Counted from the stretch's first letter, positions 6,319 through 14,684 are shown. The stretch is 15,492 nucleotides of DNA from Dehalococcoidia bacterium UBA6627 (GCA_002455955.1 DKLZ01000029.1:1-15492), one strand, 5' to 3'. The notes: generated by a model from the sequence alone, not told the origin. A program made the numbers and translations.

Positions 6319-7362
6319 ATGACAACAGATACAGCTGTGACTACCGAAAATTCTGCAACATCTGCCAACAGCAATCGGTTGCTTGAGGTAGAAAACTTGA
6401 AGATGTACTTCCCAGTCACATCTGGGGTGTTCATCCAACGTAAAATTGCTGACGTGCGTGCGGTCGATGATTTGACCTTTAACGTGCAACGTCAGGAAAC
6501 GTTGGGCCTTGTTGGGGAATCTGGTTGTGGCAAATCGACTACGGGACGTGCGATTCTCCAGCTACTTCGCCCAACAGACGGCAGTGTGAAATTTGCAGGT
6601 GAAGAATTAACTGAACTCAAGGGAGGAACACTGCGTCGGTTCCGACGAAAAATGCAGATGATCTTTCAAGATCCATTTTCGAGCTTGAATCCGCGTATGA
6701 GCGTTGCGCAGATCGTTGGTGAGCCGATGGCGATCCATGGACTTTATAAGGGGCGAGAACGACGAGACCGGATCGAGTACATCATGAATGCGGTCGGTCT
6801 TAATCCACTCTTTGCGAAACGTTATCCGCACGAATTCTCGGGCGGACAGAGGCAGCGGATCGGTATCGCTCGAGCATTGGCAGTAGAACCTGAGTTCATT
6901 GTTGCTGATGAGCCAGTGTCGGCGCTTGACGTGTCGATTCAGGCGCAGATCATCAATCTGATGGAAGACCTCCAGACTGAATTCAATCTTACCTATCTGT
7001 TCATTGCGCACGATTTGGCGGTTGTGCGACACATTTCCGACCGTGTTGCTGTGATGTACCTCGGTAAAATGATGGAATTATCGGGATCCAATGAGCTTTA
7101 CGAAATGCCGATCCATCCTTATACACAGGCGCTACTATCAGCGGTGCCTATTACTGATCCAGAATTAGAGCGGTCACGTGAGCGTATCGTCCTAGAAGGT
7201 GACGTGCCTTCACCGCTCCGACCTCCTCCTGGCTGTGTATTTAACACTCGTTGTCCGATTGCAGAAGATATCTGTAGTCAAGAAGTGCCTGAATGGCGTC
7301 AAGTTGTTCCGGAGCACTGGGTAGCTTGCCATCTGGCAGAGAAACCGCAGAACGTCATTTAA
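6319..7362 (+). CDS. Oligopeptide/dipeptide ABC transporter ATPase, OppF/DppF type
   Basis: A 347-residue partner ATPase of the preceding gene; Opp/Dpp importers use a D/F heterodimer. It has Walker A GESGCGKS (66-73), Q-loop FQDPFSSLNP (116-125), signature FSGGQRQR (173-180), the Walker B segment FIVADEP (193-199) and switch His231. The C-terminal extension has cysteines 306, 312, 319 and 337 in the GCVFNTRC pattern. The first 20 residues are a Thr/Ser-rich tail before the core. ATG at 6319 is preferred because GAGGG lies eight bases upstream; the in-frame GTG at 6313, which overlaps the previous stop as TAGTG, is only two bases from that site. The overlap implies translational coupling. Confidence 0.95.
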   Translation: MTTDTAVTTENSATSANSNRLLEVENLKMYFPVTSGVFIQRKIADVRAVDDLTFNVQRQETLGLVGESGCGKSTTGRAILQLLRPTDGSVKFAGEELTELKGGTLRRFRRKMQMIFQDPFSSLNPRMSVAQIVGEPMAIHGLYKGRERRDRIEYIMNAVGLNPLFAKRYPHEFSGGQRQRIGIARALAVEPEFIVADEPVSALDVSIQAQIINLMEDLQTEFNLTYLFIAHDLAVVRHISDRVAVMYLGKMMELSGSNELYEMPIHPYTQALLSAVPITDPELERSRERIVLEGDVPSPLRPPPGCVFNTRCPIAEDICSQEVPEWRQVVPEHWVACHLAEKPQNVI

Positions 7363-7481
7363 GGATTAAGTAAAGGTTGAAATAACACCAGCGGCAGATC
7401 AAAAAGCCTACCGTTGTTTTATTCCGACCTTTGCTAATTGAAAATCCCCATCTAATCGCTACTGCGGCTACGATCGGTGAC

Positions 7482-9299
7482 GTGGATCAATCACAGATTC
7501 GTAACTTTTCGATAATCGCCCATATCGACCACGGGAAGTCGACGCTTGCTGATCGTATTCTCGAAAACACTGGAGCGATTTCTGCACGCGAGATGCAACA
7601 GCAACTTTTGGATTCAATGGATCTTGAACGTGAAAAAGGGATCACTATCAAGGCACAGGCAGTCAGGCTCAATTTCACGACAGCTGATGACGAACATTTT
7701 GAGCTGAATCTGATCGATACCCCAGGGCATGTTGACTTCGCTTATGAGGTTTCAAGAGCTCTTGCAGCTTGCGAAGGTGCGATTTTAGTTGTTGATGCGA
7801 CTCAAGGTATTCAAGCTCAGACACTCGCGAATGTTTACCAAGCGCTTGATATGGATTTGAAACTGATTCCAGTCGTCAACAAGATCGATCTACCTTCGGC
7901 TGAACCAGAACGAGTGGCCCTCGAATTAGTCGACGTTATTGGTTTTGATGCTGATGAAGTGTTGTTTGTGTCTGCGAAAACAGGTGAAGGAATCGAAGAG
8001 ATTCTTAAAGCGATAGTCGATCGGATTCCACCACCAGCAGGTGACGCTGATGCTCCGCTTCGAGCACTTGTGTTCGACGCAAAATACGATTCATTCAAAG
8101 GGGTACTTGTATACGTGAGAGTGATTGATGGAGTACTTAATAATCGCCAACCGCTAAGACTGATGGAGCAAGAACGCCGCTTTGAACCGGTGGAGTATGG
8201 ATATTTTTCACCAACACTAACGACTGACGTAAAGTTACAAGCAGGACAGGTGGGTTATGTCGCGACAGGTTTGAAGGGGGTCCAGGACAGCCGAGTTGGC
8301 GACACTGTGACAACTGAACGTGATGGTGCTGTTGAGCCTTTGATCGGCTACCAATCAGCGAAACCAATGGTGTTTGCCGGTCTGTATCCGACGGATCCAG
8401 ATCAATATCCCGAATTGAGAGAAGCATTGGAGCGCTTAACCTTAAATGATGCGTCACTTCATTGGCAGCCAGAGACCTCTGCTGCATTAGGTTTTGGTTT
8501 CAGATGCGGATTTCTTGGTCTTTTGCATATGGAGATCATCCAAGAGCGACTCGAACGTGAATTTGGTTTAGAGCTAATAGCGACAGCACCATCAGTGGGA
8601 TACGAAGTAACGCGAACGAACGGTCATGAACTGCTGATTGATTCGCCGGCAGAAATGCCTGCATCAAATGAAGTTACGGAAATTCGCGAACCATGGGTCA
8701 AGCTTTCTGTAACTGTGCCGGCGCGTTACATCGGGGCAGTGATGGGTTTGATTGATGAACGACGAGGTGAATTCGATCAACTCGATTATCTGGACCACGC
8801 CGAAGACGAAGGTGACTCGCGTGTGCTAGCCACCTTCAATGTCCCATTAGGGGAAGTCCTTGTCGAATTTTACGACCAGCTGAAGTCACGAACTCAGGGT
8901 TATGCGGCGCTCGATTACCAACTCGCACCTTACCGTGCCGCAAAAGTCCAAAAGCTTGAGATTCTCGTAAATGGAGATCCGGTTGACGCGTTATCGACGA
9001 TCGTTCCTGCGGAACATGCCACTCGACAAGGTCGAGCATTAGTGTCGTCATTGAAGAAACTTATCCCCCGACAACTATTTGATGTTCCGATTCAAGCAGC
9101 TGTGGGAGGGCGAATTGTTTCTCGCGAAACAGTACGAGCTTTGCGTAAGAACGTACTGGCGAAATGTTATGGAGGCGATGTAAGTAGGAAACGTAAACTG
9201 CTTGAAAAGCAGAAGGCTGGCAAGAAACGTATGAAGATGCTGGGCTCTGTCGAAGTACCTCAAGAAGCTTTTATGGCTGTACTCAAGCTCCGAGATTAA
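7482..9299 (+). CDS. lepA: Elongation factor 4 (LepA GTPase)
   Basis: A ribosome-associated translational GTPase that back-translocates or remodels stalled ribosomes. From GTG at 7482 it is 605 residues, close to the usual 600. The sequence reads VDQSQIRNFSIIAHIDHGKST, the classical LepA start with the G1 motif HIDHGKST (14-21). The G3 motif DTPGH, the G4 motif NKID and the LepA-specific LDSMDLEREKGITIKAQ region are all present. The C terminus has the diagnostic Lys-rich SRKRKLLEKQKAGKKRMK segment. The frame is open back to a TTG at 7431, which would add 17 unrelated residues, but neither start has a strong ribosome binding site, so the start is uncertain. It lies 119 bases after the ABC ATPase gene. 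Confidence 0.95.
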   Translation: MDQSQIRNFSIIAHIDHGKSTLADRILENTGAISAREMQQQLLDSMDLEREKGITIKAQAVRLNFTTADDEHFELNLIDTPGHVDFAYEVSRALAACEGAILVVDATQGIQAQTLANVYQALDMDLKLIPVVNKIDLPSAEPERVALELVDVIGFDADEVLFVSAKTGEGIEEILKAIVDRIPPPAGDADAPLRALVFDAKYDSFKGVLVYVRVIDGVLNNRQPLRLMEQERRFEPVEYGYFSPTLTTDVKLQAGQVGYVATGLKGVQDSRVGDTVTTERDGAVEPLIGYQSAKPMVFAGLYPTDPDQYPELREALERLTLNDASLHWQPETSAALGFGFRCGFLGLLHMEIIQERLEREFGLELIATAPSVGYEVTRTNGHELLIDSPAEMPASNEVTEIREPWVKLSVTVPARYIGAVMGLIDERRGEFDQLDYLDHAEDEGDSRVLATFNVPLGEVLVEFYDQLKSRTQGYAALDYQLAPYRAAKVQKLEILVNGDPVDALSTIVPAEHATRQGRALVSSLKKLIPRQLFDVPIQAAVGGRIVSRETVRALRKNVLAKCYGGDVSRKRKLLEKQKAGKKRMKMLGSVEVPQEAFMAVLKLRD

Positions 9300-9393
9300 C
9301 GATCTTAAATTCAATTAGAATAGGTCTCGAGCACTACTGGTGGAACTTGCTGATAGCGAGTTGTGATAGGGGTAGCTCTCTGAGGGGATATGT

Positions 9394-10599
9394 ATGTCGA
9401 AGCAAATTGTTGAACCGAAAATTCGCGGATTTATTTCACTGACGGCACACCCGGATGGATGCGCAGCGAACGTTCGCCAGCAAATAGAGATTGCACAGAT
9501 CGGCTCACCGTCCGAAACGCAAGGAGAGATTGGCAACGTTCTTGTCATTGGATCAAGCACGGGATATGGACTGGCAAGTTTCTTAGTTTCATCGTTCGGT
9601 TATGGTGCGGCCACGCTCGGTGTGTGTTTTGAAAAAGAACCAACTGAAACTAAACCTGCCACGGCCGGCTGGTACAACTTGGTTGAAGCGCATCGATTGG
9701 CTGAGGTGAACGATCTCCATATTGAAACGATTAATGGTGATGCATTTTCCGACGAAGTAAAGCAGGAAGTTGTTCAAGCAATCACCGAGAGGTTTGGACA
9801 ACTGGATATGGTCGTATACAGCCTTGCGGCCCCACGGCGACGCGATCCAAATGGCACGATCTGGAACAGTGTGTTGAAACCGATTGACGAGCCTTATACG
9901 GGTAAGTCGTTTGATCTTCGCCGTCATAAGGTTATAGACGGAATGTTCGTTGAACCGGCAAACCAAGATGAAATTGAAGCAACGTGCAAAGTGATGGGTG
10001 GCGAAGATTGGAAATCGTGGATTGAATTATTGTCAAGTAACGGATTACTTGCGCGAGAGTGTCGAACTGTTGCGTACTCCTACATTGGCCCGGAAGTGAC
10101 TGCGGCACTTTACCGTAGAGGCACAATTGGACGCGCAAAGGAGCATCTTGAAAAGACAGCCAATGAACTCGATGCATTCTTAAAGCCTACCGATGGTGGA
10201 GCGTGGGTAAGCATCAATAAAGGTGTCGTAACACAGGCGAGTAGCGCAATTCCAGGGGTGCCGCTTTATATGAGCCTGTTATTTAAGTCGATGAAGCAGC
10301 GAGGAACGCATGAAGGTGTGATCGAACAGATTGTACGGTTGTTTACTGACCACATTGGTCCTGGGCAAACACCAATACTTGATAACGAACGGCGAATTCG
10401 ATTAGACGATCTTGAGATGGAAGAAGCTGTCCAACGCGAGGTTCTGGAGCGATGGGATCTCGTTACAGACGAAAATCTCGATGAACTCACAGACTATGCT
10501 GGGTATCGCCACTATTTCGAGGAACTATTTGGATTTGATGTACCCGGAGTTGACTACAAGGTGCCGACCGAAGTGAATCGAAATCTCCCGAATGCTTAG
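9394..10599 (+). CDS. fabV: NADH-dependent enoyl-ACP/trans-2-enoyl-CoA reductase
   Basis: A 401-residue single-chain reductase of the FabV/TER family that reduces the trans-2 double bond in the last step of fatty acid elongation, on ACP or CoA thioesters. The N terminus PKIRGFISLTAHPDGC matches the family. The nucleotide-binding loop is GSSTGYGLAS (53-62), followed by GVCFEK (76-81), where an acidic residue favours NADH. VYSLAAPRR (141-149) is the family core. The catalytic pair is Tyr240 and Lys249 with the FabV spacing Y-X8-K (YRRGTIGRAK). Length is normal for the family. The start has GAGGGG six bases upstream. It lies 94 bases after lepA and converges with the next gene. FabV enzymes are often insensitive to triclosan; that is family knowledge, not shown here. 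Confidence 0.96.
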   Translation: MSKQIVEPKIRGFISLTAHPDGCAANVRQQIEIAQIGSPSETQGEIGNVLVIGSSTGYGLASFLVSSFGYGAATLGVCFEKEPTETKPATAGWYNLVEAHRLAEVNDLHIETINGDAFSDEVKQEVVQAITERFGQLDMVVYSLAAPRRRDPNGTIWNSVLKPIDEPYTGKSFDLRRHKVIDGMFVEPANQDEIEATCKVMGGEDWKSWIELLSSNGLLARECRTVAYSYIGPEVTAALYRRGTIGRAKEHLEKTANELDAFLKPTDGGAWVSINKGVVTQASSAIPGVPLYMSLLFKSMKQRGTHEGVIEQIVRLFTDHIGPGQTPILDNERRIRLDDLEMEEAVQREVLERWDLVTDENLDELTDYAGYRHYFEELFGFDVPGVDYKVPTEVNRNLPNA

Positions 10600-10615
10600 A
10601 GCGGCTATTATGTGT

Positions 10616-10642
10616 TAGGGAGAGCGTACTGCTCTATCCCTA
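10616..10642. terminator. Candidate bidirectional hairpin between convergent genes
   Basis: TAGGGAGAGC and GCTC-TA-TCCCTA form a 10-bp stem with a two-base bulge and a five-base loop. It lies 16 bases after the fabV stop and overlaps the TAG stop of the opposing gene. No T tract follows on either strand, so termination would be weak or Rho-assisted. Confidence 0.4.
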
Positions 10643-12010
10643 GGTGGCTGTGTTAGTAATTGAGACATCTTTATTAGTGCTGTGTTGCGGTTCGAGTAGC
10701 AGATCAGTGAAATCGACAACTCCATCGACTTCGAACAAGCGATCTCGCAGTAGAGCTTGTTTCTCGTCGCTTAATCCGTTGAGCACTGCGATAGCCGCGT
10801 CGAACAGCGAGCGTGCGTTGACGACGGCGTAGCCAACTGACTCCGCAGCAATAACAAGAGATTCTGACAAATCTCGTTGCCGTTCTTCGGGTCTAGTTAA
10901 GCGTTGTCCGTTCGCGACTATCAAACCTCGTGGTACGCGTAATTCTGAATCGATTATTTGATCGAGTCGGGCACGCAGACGGTAGTGCGGGCCCATACCT
11001 ACAGCTTCTTCGGCACCAGCGATTACGTAATGAAGATCGCGGTTGCCATCATTCAATAAAGGGGTTTCACGGGCACTCTCGGTTGCCTTAAAGCCGATTA
11101 GTTCTGCGCAGCGGATGACGGCAGCGCCTAAACCAAGGTCACCGGTGCGCCAGAGGACTTCACGGATACGAGCAAGATCCGATAATGCGCTGTCGATATT
11201 CGTGAGATCAGTTGCAGCTTGGTCGAAGGTAGCACGACGTAGTTCTTGTTCCTGAGTTAGTTCACTGAGCCCTGGAATATCGACTTTGGCGGCCCAAACA
11301 GGGGGGTATTCTTCGATATTGCCAAGTAGCGCTCTGAACGTTTCAACCATCACCTTGCTTTCATCAGAAACGATCGAACTGCCAGCATCGCGAGGTGGCG
11401 GGAGGAAGATGATTCTTCCGTTCAGCACGGAGAATTCGGCTGCTATTGGAAGGCCTCCTTCAGAACGGGCGATGACCCGTGCATTTCCAGCAAAGCCGGT
11501 AGTTCGCTCGTCAAAGAAGCAACGGTAGAGGAGGGTGCGCCGGTAAGTCTCCAGGAGGTCGACCGTGGGGTGTTCTGGTTCGGAGATAGAAAAGGTTGTA
11601 CCTGCGCCACCCTGTAGGAGATGTTCATCCCAACTTAGGCCAGTGGGAGCTGGAAGGAAAAAATATCGGTCGAGTCCTTGGAAGCCAGACACGCCACTAA
11701 TCGCCATAGGTGGATGTGCAAAGATGATTATGACTGCGCCACCCTCAAGAGCCGCAGTAAATTCGAGAGAGCGTCGTTTTAGAGACGCCGCTATTCCGGT
11801 AACTCCATCTGCCGGTGTTGCGTTGATAACAGGTAAGTCGGCGAATGTTGAGTATGATTCGCTCGCGTCGACAGCATTCTGAATGGTGTTAGCGACCCCA
11901 CCTACGTCAACAACGATTGCTTTGTAGTCCGCAACGGTGGGCGCGTTGAAGATATGATGGTTGTCTACTAACTGACCGGTAAGACGGTGACTGAGCGAAA
12001 GTATACGCAC
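10640..12010 (-). CDS. Unrecognised protein; possible amidotransferase-like N terminus and REase-like C terminus
   Basis: A 456-residue cytoplasmic protein I cannot name. GTG start at 12010, with GAGG six bases upstream. Residues 1-205 look alpha/beta: AIVVDVGGV (31-39), then GGAVIIIFAHPP (90-101), then NGRIIFLPPP (197-206). This pattern recalls proteins with an amidotransferase-like fold that monitor or bind other proteins. Residues 245-290 are helical and acidic. Residues 280-412 (IREVLWRTGDLGLGAAVIRCAELIGF onward, then RGLIVANGQRLTRPEER and AVVNARSLFDAAIAVL) resemble the core and flank of PD-(D/E)XK-like nuclease domains. Where the E-X-K catalytic pair would be expected, the sequence reads VIAGAEE, so nuclease activity is doubtful. 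No membrane segment or signal peptide is seen. It is transcribed away from the SRP RNA gene and converges with fabV. Both domain assignments are inference from pattern only. Confidence 0.8.
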   Translation of the reverse strand: MRILSLSHRLTGQLVDNHHIFNAPTVADYKAIVVDVGGVANTIQNAVDASESYSTFADLPVINATPADGVTGIAASLKRRSLEFTAALEGGAVIIIFAHPPMAISGVSGFQGLDRYFFLPAPTGLSWDEHLLQGGAGTTFSISEPEHPTVDLLETYRRTLLYRCFFDERTTGFAGNARVIARSEGGLPIAAEFSVLNGRIIFLPPPRDAGSSIVSDESKVMVETFRALLGNIEEYPPVWAAKVDIPGLSELTQEQELRRATFDQAATDLTNIDSALSDLARIREVLWRTGDLGLGAAVIRCAELIGFKATESARETPLLNDGNRDLHYVIAGAEEAVGMGPHYRLRARLDQIIDSELRVPRGLIVANGQRLTRPEERQRDLSESLVIAAESVGYAVVNARSLFDAAIAVLNGLSDEKQALLRDRLFEVDGVVDFTDLLLEPQHSTNKDVSITNTAT

Positions 12011-12149
12011 TGGAAGCCTCAGATTTCGGGTGAGTTGATATAGGTGCCCTACGATTCTAGCTGATGGTTGTCATTGCTTTGTACTTTCTCTTTAACTTGA
12101 AAATATGAACCACTTCCGTCGAGCTCCGCACGGCTGCTACGATCAATCT

Positions 12150-12416
12150 GGTCGTGCTAGGTGGGGAACTAGCGGTGCCCTGTACCCGCAATCCGCTTTA
12201 GCGGGACTGAATGCCCGTCCGAGGATGCGTTTTCCCGGAAACTGTGAACGTTGGAGGCGTTGAGAATCTGGTCCTGCGTGGCGATGTTTCGGTTAACCCC
12301 GTCAGGTCCGGAAGGAAGCAGCGGTAAGTCGATTGCATCGGGTGCCGCAGGGTCACCGGGTTTGAGTCGACCTGCGGGAGCAAGACCGTGATGCGGTTCA
12401 AAGACGGGGCACGACC
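12150..12416 (+). ncRNA. ffs: Signal recognition particle RNA, long form with Alu domain
   Basis: About 267 bases, closed by the terminal pairing GGTCGTGC (12150-12157) with GCACGACC (12409-12416). The S domain has the universally conserved stretch at 12301-12326: GTCAGGTCCGGAAGGAAGC followed by AGCGGTAA, with the GGAA tetraloop and the asymmetric Ffh-binding loop. The 5' part (GTGGGGAACTAGCGG, GTGCCCTGTACCCGC, GCGGGACTGAATGCCC) matches the Alu domain seen in Gram-positive, actinobacterial and related lineages and absent from the short E. coli form. The RNA scaffolds the particle that delivers nascent membrane proteins to the membrane. A run of five T follows 14 bases after the 3' end. A weak -10 (TACGAT, 12138-12143) precedes it. 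The rest of the gap 12011-12149 shows nothing else that I can support. Confidence 0.95.
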
Positions 12417-12426
12417 ACTTATCTAT

Positions 12427-12433
12427 ATTTTTC
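12427..12433 (+). terminator. T tract after the SRP RNA terminal helix
   Basis: ATTTTTC lies 10-16 bases after the SRP RNA 3' end. The long terminal RNA helix plus this T run may act as an imperfect intrinsic terminator. It is also only about 20 bases before the rsmA start, so some read-through into rsmA is possible. Confidence 0.3.
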
Positions 12434-12452
12434 GACCGGTGCGGTGATTTGG

Positions 12453-13373
12453 ATGAATAGACGACATGTTCAACGATCACGGCAGGGTTCGGTACCTGAG
12501 TTGCCTTCATATCTCGAACGGCTCGGGCTTCAACCACGAAAAGCTCTTGGTCAACATTTTTTAATTGACGAACTTGTCCTTGGCAAAATCGCTGAAGCGG
12601 GTGCAAGTTCAGGTATCGATACTGTATTGGAGATAGGCGCCGGTCCCGGAGGACTGACTGAAGAACTTCTCTCGGTGTTTAGGAATGTAGTGGCTATTGA
12701 ACTTGATGAAGAGCTAGCGGCCTTAACTCGGAAACGATTAAGAGATATGACTGATAGTCGTGCCGCGACCCTGAATGTCATCGCTGCTGACATCCTCGAA
12801 TTCCAACCGCGTGAATTGCTTGAAGAAGTTGGTATGTCTCAACCATATGTCGTTGTAGGGAATCTTCCGTTCTACATCACTCAACCGATTGTCCGTCATC
12901 TTCTTGAAGCAGACCCTTCACCAGTTAGAACTATCGTGATGGTTCAGCGTGAAGTGGCTCGGCGACTGGTGGGTGGCCACGATCGTGAGTCATTGCTCTC
13001 GATATCGGTGAAGTTCTATGGGAAGTCTCAAATCCTATTTGATGTACCTGCTTCGTCATTTTGGCCGCAGCCTAAGGTGAATTCAGCTGTAGTAGCTATT
13101 GATCGCCTCGATACACCTCCGGTTCAAATTGATATTGTGGAGCGTCCCGGTTTTTTTCATCTTGTGCGGACAGGATTTGCAAACCCTCGTAAACAGCTTC
13201 GTAATGTGTTGCCAGGAGGCCTGCGACTTCCGACAGAAGATGTCATTGGGTTGCTTGAATCTGCAAACTTAAACCCGACATTACGGGCACAGCATCTCGA
13301 CATCATGGATTGGGCAAAACTTTATCACGCGATCCAATATGCACATCCGAGACTCCTACTGGTTCGGCATTAG
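12453..13373 (+). CDS. rsmA: 16S rRNA dimethyladenosine transferase (KsgA)
   Basis: A 306-residue SAM-dependent enzyme that dimethylates two adjacent adenines near the 3' end of 16S rRNA during 30S assembly. The N terminus carries the family signature RKALGQHFLID (29-39). SAM motif I is LEIGAGPGGLTEEL (59-72), with the acidic SAM-binding residue in VVAIELDEEL (79-88). Motif IV is NLPFYIT (137-143), where the more common form is NLPYYIT or NLPYNIS; the Tyr-to-Phe change is tolerated by family variation. The C-terminal helical domain is present (VRTGFANPRKQLRN). ATG at 12453 is chosen over GTG at 12444, which would add three residues; GGTGA lies about five bases before it. It follows the SRP RNA and precedes ispE by 15 bases, an arrangement common in Actinobacteria and related groups. 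Confidence 0.96.
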   Translation: MNRRHVQRSRQGSVPELPSYLERLGLQPRKALGQHFLIDELVLGKIAEAGASSGIDTVLEIGAGPGGLTEELLSVFRNVVAIELDEELAALTRKRLRDMTDSRAATLNVIAADILEFQPRELLEEVGMSQPYVVVGNLPFYITQPIVRHLLEADPSPVRTIVMVQREVARRLVGGHDRESLLSISVKFYGKSQILFDVPASSFWPQPKVNSAVVAIDRLDTPPVQIDIVERPGFFHLVRTGFANPRKQLRNVLPGGLRLPTEDVIGLLESANLNPTLRAQHLDIMDWAKLYHAIQYAHPRLLLVRH

Positions 13374-13388
13374 CCTGGGAAGATCAAG

Positions 13389-14288
13389 ATGAATAGTGAA
13401 GTCCGATTGTGTGCTCCGGCGAAAATCAACCTAGCTCTCGAAGTACTGGGTAAGCGTACAGATGGATATCACGATATCGCGACGGTAATGACGACTGTAA
13501 ATCTTCTGGATCAAGTGACAATGCGACCTGCTGACACGCTTTCGGTCTCGTTACACGGAAGTCACGCAGGAGATATCGATCCGGAGAATGATTTAGCTGG
13601 TAACGCCGCTAAAACTTTGGCGGATATCGTGGGGCGCTCTCCTAACGTTCAGATCGAGATTAGGAAAATGATCCCCTCACCCGGTGGTCTTGGTGGAGGT
13701 TCTTCGGATGCAGCTGCGGTATTGAGAGGTTTGGACCAGATGTGGGAACTGAATTGGTCAGTGGCAAGACTTGCTGAAATTGGTGCGATGATCGGTTCGG
13801 ATGTCCCATTTTTTGTGCACGGTGGAACAGCGTATTGCACAGGTCGTGGTGAAGTGGTGGAACCCCTGCGCGACATTCAAAAATTACTTCTTCTGGTTTT
13901 GTTACCACCGATACCTGCCCAACGGAACAAGACCACGGAAATGTTTGATGCTTTGCATGCTCATGATTTCAGTAACGGGCATAAGGCACGTCGACTAGCA
14001 CACCGTATCTCACGTGGAGCTCCTCCACCCGCAAACGATCTGACCAATGCTTTCGAGTCCGTAATCGAACGCATGAAGCCGGAACTGGTCGCGCACTATG
14101 GGGCATATGCAACAGTAAGTGCGCCTCGATTGCATTTATGCGGAGCCGGCCCGGCTGTGTATCTGCTAGTGCACCAGCGAGCGAAGCTTTCCGAACTGAG
14201 GAATGGTTTAGAGCATGTTGGGGCGACAGTATTTGAGGCACATACGATCACTCGGTCCGAAGCAACAAAAATTGAGATTGTGTCGTAA
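13389..14288 (+). CDS. ispE: 4-diphosphocytidyl-2-C-methyl-D-erythritol kinase
   Basis: A 299-residue GHMP kinase that phosphorylates CDP-methylerythritol in the MEP route to isoprenoid precursors. The N-terminal substrate-binding motif is APAKINLALEV (9-19) with Lys12, then GKRTDGYHDI (21-30). The ATP loop PSPGGLGGGSSDAA lies at 96-109. The catalytic aspartate region is IGSDVPFFVHGG with Asp138. A C-terminal GHMP motif, LCGAGPAVYLLV, is present. The length is typical. The stop codon shares its last base with the next start (TAATG), so the downstream membrane protein is probably translationally coupled. Presence of IspE implies that this organism uses the MEP pathway rather than mevalonate. 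Confidence 0.97.
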   Translation: MNSEVRLCAPAKINLALEVLGKRTDGYHDIATVMTTVNLLDQVTMRPADTLSVSLHGSHAGDIDPENDLAGNAAKTLADIVGRSPNVQIEIRKMIPSPGGLGGGSSDAAAVLRGLDQMWELNWSVARLAEIGAMIGSDVPFFVHGGTAYCTGRGEVVEPLRDIQKLLLLVLLPPIPAQRNKTTEMFDALHAHDFSNGHKARRLAHRISRGAPPPANDLTNAFESVIERMKPELVAHYGAYATVSAPRLHLCGAGPAVYLLVHQRAKLSELRNGLEHVGATVFEAHTITRSEATKIEIVS

Positions 14289-14680
14289 TGTCAGATAACG
14301 AGACCGTGCGAGCGTTAATCGCAGGTTGGTTCTCTGGAGTGGGTGTCGCGTTTATAACGATGGCGTTGTTGCTGATAGTACTGGTTCGTGATCCGAAATG
14401 GCGTGCGAGAGTTGCTCGGTCGAACCTTAAACTCCCGCTAGTAGGTGTCATAGCGCTCAATGCTCTCATGCTCTTCTGGACACTGGTAGGTCTCGTATTT
14501 GGAGCACTTTATCTCGGATTAGGACAGCCAACATTTTCGATTACTGTTTCTATTATTACGTTAATCGCTACAGGAGGTTGTTTTTTCGTGCGGGGTGTTC
14601 TTGACTGGACGACACGCATAGTGCTCCTGACGCCCCTGATTCTTTTTGGTGGTCTGTTGCCGGCATTGGCTGCACTCTGA
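14288..14680 (+). CDS. Small four-helix membrane protein, function unknown
   Basis: A 130-residue hydrophobic protein with four likely membrane helices at about 9-33, 49-78, 82-102 and 109-130. A basic loop (RDPKWRARVARSNLK, 34-48) separates helices 1 and 2, suggesting that this loop is cytoplasmic. No enzymatic motif is visible and I do not recognise the family. The ATG overlaps the ispE stop (TAATG), which strongly supports that it is a real gene translated with ispE. A link to isoprenoid or membrane lipid metabolism is only a guess from position. Confidence 0.8.
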   Translation: MSDNETVRALIAGWFSGVGVAFITMALLLIVLVRDPKWRARVARSNLKLPLVGVIALNALMLFWTLVGLVFGALYLGLGQPTFSITVSIITLIATGGCFFVRGVLDWTTRIVLLTPLILFGGLLPALAAL

Positions 14681-14684
14681 TTAT

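Noticed and set aside
7363..7430. Promoter for lepA
   Set aside because: TTGAAA at 7377-7382 resembles a -35, but no acceptable -10 lies at the right distance.
12169..12606. 145-codon reading frame on the minus strand
   Set aside because: It overlaps the SRP RNA and the start of rsmA and has no coding character of its own.
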